Assembly: GCA_019310865.1 (NCBI GenBank) | Contig: JAFDDL010000128.1 | Span: 1 to 8,780 of the forward strand | Direction: 5' to 3' | Length of the DNA stretch: 8,780 nt | DNA from: Deltaproteobacteria bacterium | Lineage (GTDB): Bacteria > Desulfobacterota > Desulfobacteria > Desulfobacterales > JAFDDL01 | Part shown: piece after piece, positions 5,342-8,780 of the stretch | How positions within the stretch are numbered: the stretch's first letter is position 1 | Layout: every line of letters starts with the position of its first letter | The notes under the pieces: generated by a model | Told to the model about the DNA's origin: nothing | What the model saw: only the letters and a program-made list of their open reading frames with translations | Database searches by the model: none | Program-made: the position numbers and the translations under genes

Positions 5342-6585
5342 TGACCGCCACATTATTCCGAAATGCCCGCATCTACACCCCTAACGACAATGGCAAGCCG
5401 GTGGTCGGCGCCAATCAAAACCACTTGAGCGTTTATGCGCCGGGAGCCCTGGTCTGCCAGGGTGAGCGTATTGCCGCCATCGGTCCGGAAAACGCCGTTC
5501 TCAAAGCGGCTTCGGAAATGAAAATCGATGCGGAATTCGACTGCGACGGCCGCTGCCTCATCCCCGGATTCGTGGATCCCCACACCCACATGTGTTTTGC
5601 CGAGACCCGGGAATCCGAGTTCGAGCTTCGCCTGGCCGGCACGCCCTACCTGGAAATCCTGAAACAAGGCGGCGGCATTCTCTCTTCGGTCCGCTCCGTT
5701 CGCACAGCCACGGAAGCAGCGCTTTTCACCGCCACCCTGACCCACGTTGAGACGGCGCTGAGGCTGGGGACGACCACAGTGGAAATCAAGAGCGGTTATG
5801 GTCTGGATACCGAAAGCGAGCTTAAAATGCTTCGGGTCATTGATCGGATCGCTCGAGAAACCCCCCTGGATGTAGTGCCGACTTTTCTGGGAGCCCACGC
5901 TATTCCGGAAGCTTTTCGCCATCAGCCCGATGCCTTTGTGGACCTTGTTATCGAGGAAATGCTTCCGGCTGCTGCGAAACAGGGAATCGCCCGCTTTTGC
6001 GACGTGTTCTGCGAAACGGGTGTGTTCACGATCGAACAGAGCCGCCGGATCTTGAACGCCGCCCAGAAGCTGGGGCTGCAATCCAAGATTCATGCCGATG
6101 AAGTAAACGACCTGGGCGGTGCGCGCCTGGCATCGGAGCTTTCAGCGGTATCCGCCGACCACCTGCTGGCGGCAAGCGACGGCAACCTGGCTGCCATGGC
6201 CAATACCGGCGTCATGGCAGTCCTACTTCCGGCAACCGCCTACAGCCTTGGGAAAGACTACGCCCGGGCCCGGCGGATGATGGAATTGAATGTCCCCGTG
6301 GCCATTGCCACCGACTGCAACCCGGGGTCCAGCTACAGCGAATCAATGCCCTTTGTATTTGGACTGTCTGTCATGAATATGGCCATGACGCCGGCTGAAA
6401 GCTTGACAGCCGCCACTCTAAACGCCGCATACGCCATCGGTATGCCGGACACCGTCGGCAGCCTGAGCCCGGGCAAGCAGGCGGATTTTCTTCTCCTCGA
6501 TGGAGAATCGCCGGCCATTTTGGCCTATCACGCCGGTGTGTCACCGGTGGCTGAAGTCTATAAAAAAGGAGAAAGGATCGCGTGA
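5341..6585 (+). CDS. hutI: Imidazolonepropionase
   Basis: HutI hydrolyses 4-imidazolone-5-propanoate to N-formimino-L-glutamate, which FtcD then uses. The 414-residue protein belongs to the amidohydrolase superfamily. GFVDPHTH carries the metal ligands His81 and His83. VEIKSGYGLD is near 148-156, GAHAIPE holds His186, KIHADEVND holds His251 and Glu254, ADH holds His274, and ATDCNPGSS holds the metal-site Asp325. All catalytic positions I can identify are present and the length is normal (about 400-420). The ATG shares one base with the ftcD stop, with GGGAG ten bases upstream. The end overlaps the fchA start by four bases. A somewhat extended N-terminal loop (about 14-36) separates the first two strands. 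Confidence 0.97.
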   Translation: MTATLFRNARIYTPNDNGKPVVGANQNHLSVYAPGALVCQGERIAAIGPENAVLKAASEMKIDAEFDCDGRCLIPGFVDPHTHMCFAETRESEFELRLAGTPYLEILKQGGGILSSVRSVRTATEAALFTATLTHVETALRLGTTTVEIKSGYGLDTESELKMLRVIDRIARETPLDVVPTFLGAHAIPEAFRHQPDAFVDLVIEEMLPAAAKQGIARFCDVFCETGVFTIEQSRRILNAAQKLGLQSKIHADEVNDLGGARLASELSAVSADHLLAASDGNLAAMANTGVMAVLLPATAYSLGKDYARARRMMELNVPVAIATDCNPGSSYSESMPFVFGLSVMNMAMTPAESLTAATLNAAYAIGMPDTVGSLSPGKQADFLLLDGESPAILAYHAGVSPVAEVYKKGERIA

Positions 6586-7226
6586 GAGAAATGGAACTCG
6601 AAAATTTGACCGTAACGGCGTTTATGGACCGGTTGGCAGATAACACACCAACACCGGGGGGCGGCAGCGCGGCCGCGCTGGCCGGTGGTTTGAGCGCCAC
6701 CTTGTGCGCAATGGTGGCGAGATTGACCGTTGGGAAAACCAAGTACAGAGCTGCCTGGGAAGAGATGGAAGCCGTCATCCCCAAAGCGGATACATTAAAA
6801 AACCGCCTGCTGGCCCTCATGAATGCAGACGCCCTGGCCTATGATCAAGTGATGGCCGCCTTTAAGCTGCCCAAGGAAACCGAAGCACAAAAGATAAACC
6901 GGCGTGAGGCCATCGAAAAAGCAACCCAGCAGGCTACCCAGGTCCCGCTGGATACATTAAAAACGGTCGCAGCACTTATGGACTTGACGCAATCGGTGGT
7001 CCAACGGGGAAACACCAACTGCATTACCGATGCGGGAACTGCGCTGCAGTTGCTGAACACCGCCGCCCAGAGTGCCGCCTACAACGTCCGCATCAATATC
7101 GCCGGTCTTATCGATGGCGATTTTACGACCCGATGCCGAACAGAAACCGATCGGCTGATGGCACACGTTCGCAGCGCGGTGGAAAACCTGGCCAAACAGG
7201 TGAATGAAAAACTGACGGCTGCATGA
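6582..7226 (+). CDS. fchA: Formimidoyltetrahydrofolate cyclodeaminase
   Basis: FchA cyclises 5-formimino-THF to 5,10-methenyl-THF with release of ammonia, completing the tetrahydrofolate branch of histidine breakdown. The 214-residue protein has the family signature TPTPGGGSAAALAGGLSAT (about 22-40), followed by a helical domain with NADALAYDQVMAAFKLPK (Asp82 and Asp88). Length fits stand-alone cyclodeaminases and the C-terminal half of animal FTCD. I prefer the GTG at 6582: it overlaps the hutI stop as GTGA and has GAAAGG five bases upstream. The ATG at 6591 would lie about 14 bases from the same site. As part of a hut operon it supplies one-carbon units rather than acting in purine fermentation, where related enzymes also occur. 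Confidence 0.93.
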   Translation: MREMELENLTVTAFMDRLADNTPTPGGGSAAALAGGLSATLCAMVARLTVGKTKYRAAWEEMEAVIPKADTLKNRLLALMNADALAYDQVMAAFKLPKETEAQKINRREAIEKATQQATQVPLDTLKTVAALMDLTQSVVQRGNTNCITDAGTALQLLNTAAQSAAYNVRINIAGLIDGDFTTRCRTETDRLMAHVRSAVENLAKQVNEKLTAA

Positions 7227-7255
7227 TTATACTTTAATCATGATTATACCTTAAT
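7222..7255 (+). repeat. 17-base tandem duplication between fchA and hutH
   Basis: CATGATTATACTTTAAT (7222-7238) is followed at once by CATGATTATACCTTAAT (7239-7255), identical but for one base. The first copy contains the fchA stop codon. The duplication pushes hutH to 44 bases beyond fchA, while the ftcD-hutI-fchA joints overlap. A palindrome, AATCATGATT (7236-7245), spans the junction. It probably arose by slippage; no function is shown. Confidence 0.85.
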
Positions 7256-7270
7256 AAGGATAGACCCCCC

Positions 7271-8780
7271 ATGAAACAAATATTTATCGACAAGGAAAAC
7301 CTGACCATCGATGAGGTCACCGCCATCGCCCGGGAAAATATTCCAGTGGATATCACCCCAGAGGCCATCGCCCGCATCGAACGCTCCCGGGCCCTGCTGG
7401 ACAAATGGGTCGCTGAAGATCGGGTCATCTACGGCATCACCACCGGATTTGGCGCCCTGAGCGACACACGCATCTCGAAAAACCAGACCCGGCAGCTGCA
7501 GCGGAACATTTTATTGAGCCATGCCGCCGGCGTTGGCGCTCCCCTGCCCCAAGAAGTGGTCCGCGCCGTCATCGCCATTCGGCTTCACGATCTGTCCCTG
7601 GGCCACGGGGGAATTCGACTGGAGACGTATCGCCAGCTCATGTCCCTTTTAAATAAGGGCATCTGCCCGGTGGTGCCTGAAAAGGGATCGGTGGGCGCCA
7701 GCGGCGACTTGAGCCCCACCGCCCATCTTTGCCTGGTGCTCATCGGGGAAGGCGAAGCCTTTTACAAGGGCGAGCGCATGCCCGGTCACCAGGCGCTGGC
7801 TGCAGCCGGGCTTAAACCGATCGTCCTGGAGGCGGGTGAAGGCTTGGCGCTTATCAACGGCACCCAGGTGATGGCGGGTATCCTGACCCTAGTACTTCAC
7901 GATGCCGCCAGGCTTGCCAAAACAGCCGACATCGCCTGTACCATGAGCCTGGAAGTACTCATGGGCACCGACACCGAATTCGACCACAAGATTCACGCGG
8001 TGCGCCCCCATCCCGGTCAGCTGGCCTCTGCCGGCAACATGCGCCAATTGACCCGGAACAGCAGCATCATCGAATCCCATAGGGGCTGCTCCCGGGTCCA
8101 GGACGCCTACACCCTTCGGTGCTCTCCCCAGGTGCACGGCGCCAGCCGGGATGCCATCCGCCACACATGGGAAGTGGTGCAAATCGAAATCAACGCCACC
8201 ACCACCAATCCGCTGATTTTTCCGGACGAGGAAGATTTCAAATTGGGCGGCAACTTTCACGGTCAGCCCCTGGCATTAACAGCCGATTATCTTTCCCTGG
8301 CCCTGGCCGAGCTCGCCAACATCTCCGAACGGCGGGTAGAGCGGATGGTAAATCCCCAGCTGAGCGAACTGCCAGGTTTTCTGGTGGTCAACGAGGGGCT
8401 CAATTCCGGTTTCATGATTGCCCAATACACGGCAGCGGCCCTGGTGTCGGAAAACAAGGTGCTGGCCCATCCGGCCAGCGTCGATTCCATCCCCACCTCC
8501 GCAAACAAGGAAGACCACGTCAGTATGGGAACCATCGCGGCGCGCAAATGTCGGGAGATCATGTCCAATACCGAACACGTCCTGGCCGTGGAGCTCCTGT
8601 GCGCAGCACAAGCGGTGGACCTTGTGACCCGAAAACTGGGCCTGACACCCGGCGATGGTACCCGGGGCGCCTGGGAGGCTATCCGACGGGAAATACCCTA
8701 CTTGGAAAACGACCGACTGATCGCACGGGATATCAATGCCATGCGAGACATGGTCGGTAATGGCGACATCGTGGCCGCCG
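7271..8780 (+). CDS. hutH: Histidine ammonia-lyase (C-terminal end outside window)
   Basis: HutH removes ammonia from L-histidine to make urocanate, the first step of the pathway. I translated the frame from the ATG at 7271 and it stays open for 503 codons to the window edge. Since the family is about 500-515 residues, only the extreme C terminus is missing. The Ala143-Ser144-Gly145 triad in GSVGASGDLSPTAH forms the self-made MIO electrophile. VIYGITTGFG holds Tyr54 and LLSHAAG holds His84. INGTQ, QDAYTLRCSPQVHG and GGNFHGQP are further active-site segments of the family. Numbering is one higher than in the Pseudomonas putida enzyme, as I recall it. AAGGA lies ten bases before the start, after the 17-base tandem duplication. 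Being last in view, it probably shares the hutU promoter, though the longer gap leaves room for a weak internal one. Confidence 0.97.
   Translation, partial: MKQIFIDKENLTIDEVTAIARENIPVDITPEAIARIERSRALLDKWVAEDRVIYGITTGFGALSDTRISKNQTRQLQRNILLSHAAGVGAPLPQEVVRAVIAIRLHDLSLGHGGIRLETYRQLMSLLNKGICPVVPEKGSVGASGDLSPTAHLCLVLIGEGEAFYKGERMPGHQALAAAGLKPIVLEAGEGLALINGTQVMAGILTLVLHDAARLAKTADIACTMSLEVLMGTDTEFDHKIHAVRPHPGQLASAGNMRQLTRNSSIIESHRGCSRVQDAYTLRCSPQVHGASRDAIRHTWEVVQIEINATTTNPLIFPDEEDFKLGGNFHGQPLALTADYLSLALAELANISERRVERMVNPQLSELPGFLVVNEGLNSGFMIAQYTAAALVSENKVLAHPASVDSIPTSANKEDHVSMGTIAARKCREIMSNTEHVLAVELLCAAQAVDLVTRKLGLTPGDGTRGAWEAIRREIPYLENDRLIARDINAMRDMVGNGDIVAA

Noticed and set aside
8119..8760. 213-residue + strand open frame inside hutH
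   Set aside because: It is an out-of-frame shadow of hutH, whose own frame is continuous through this stretch and carries the enzyme's motifs.

Overview
The window carries an almost complete histidine-degradation (hut) operon on the + strand. A small accessory island lies between this operon and the truncated start of its probable regulator. The hut genes are GC-rich and packed like an operon. Pathway, gene order and the type of urocanase fit an anaerobic or facultative bacterium that passes the formimino group of histidine to tetrahydrofolate. The style of the transposase and its repeats suggests a Desulfobacterota-like (deltaproteobacterial) genome. This taxonomic guess is inference from sequence style only; no rRNA or marker gene is present.

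Left part (1-2041, all genes on the - strand). First comes the N-terminal 58 codons of a GntR/HutC-type repressor, cut by the window edge. Next is a mobile-element-like unit (about 215-1391): a Y1 (HUH) transposase with a DnaA-like C-terminal domain, bracketed by two direct repeat copies on each side, the two pairs being inverted relative to each other. Then come a nucleotidyltransferase of the GG...DxD type and a 61-codon gene that overlaps its start, a pair arranged like a toxin-antitoxin module. The repeats supply the stop codons of both the transposase and the nucleotidyltransferase.

Middle (2042-2361): an AT-rich gap. Its right end has a good sigma70-type promoter followed immediately by the perfect palindrome TGTATATACA, a likely HutC operator. 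A degraded version of this site overlaps a possible hutC promoter at 205-214.

Right part (2362-8780, + strand): hutU (long, animal-type urocanase), ftcD, hutI, fchA and hutH (open at the window end). Histidine is deaminated by HutH, hydrated by HutU and ring-opened by HutI to N-formimino-glutamate. FtcD moves the formimino group to tetrahydrofolate, and FchA converts 5-formimino-THF to 5,10-methenyl-THF plus ammonia. The products are glutamate, ammonia and a one-carbon unit. No transporter, hutG or hutF is in view.

No wholly new system is evident. The points most worth checking are the repeat-bracketed transposase unit, the overlapping small-gene/nucleotidyltransferase pair, and the regulatory sites.
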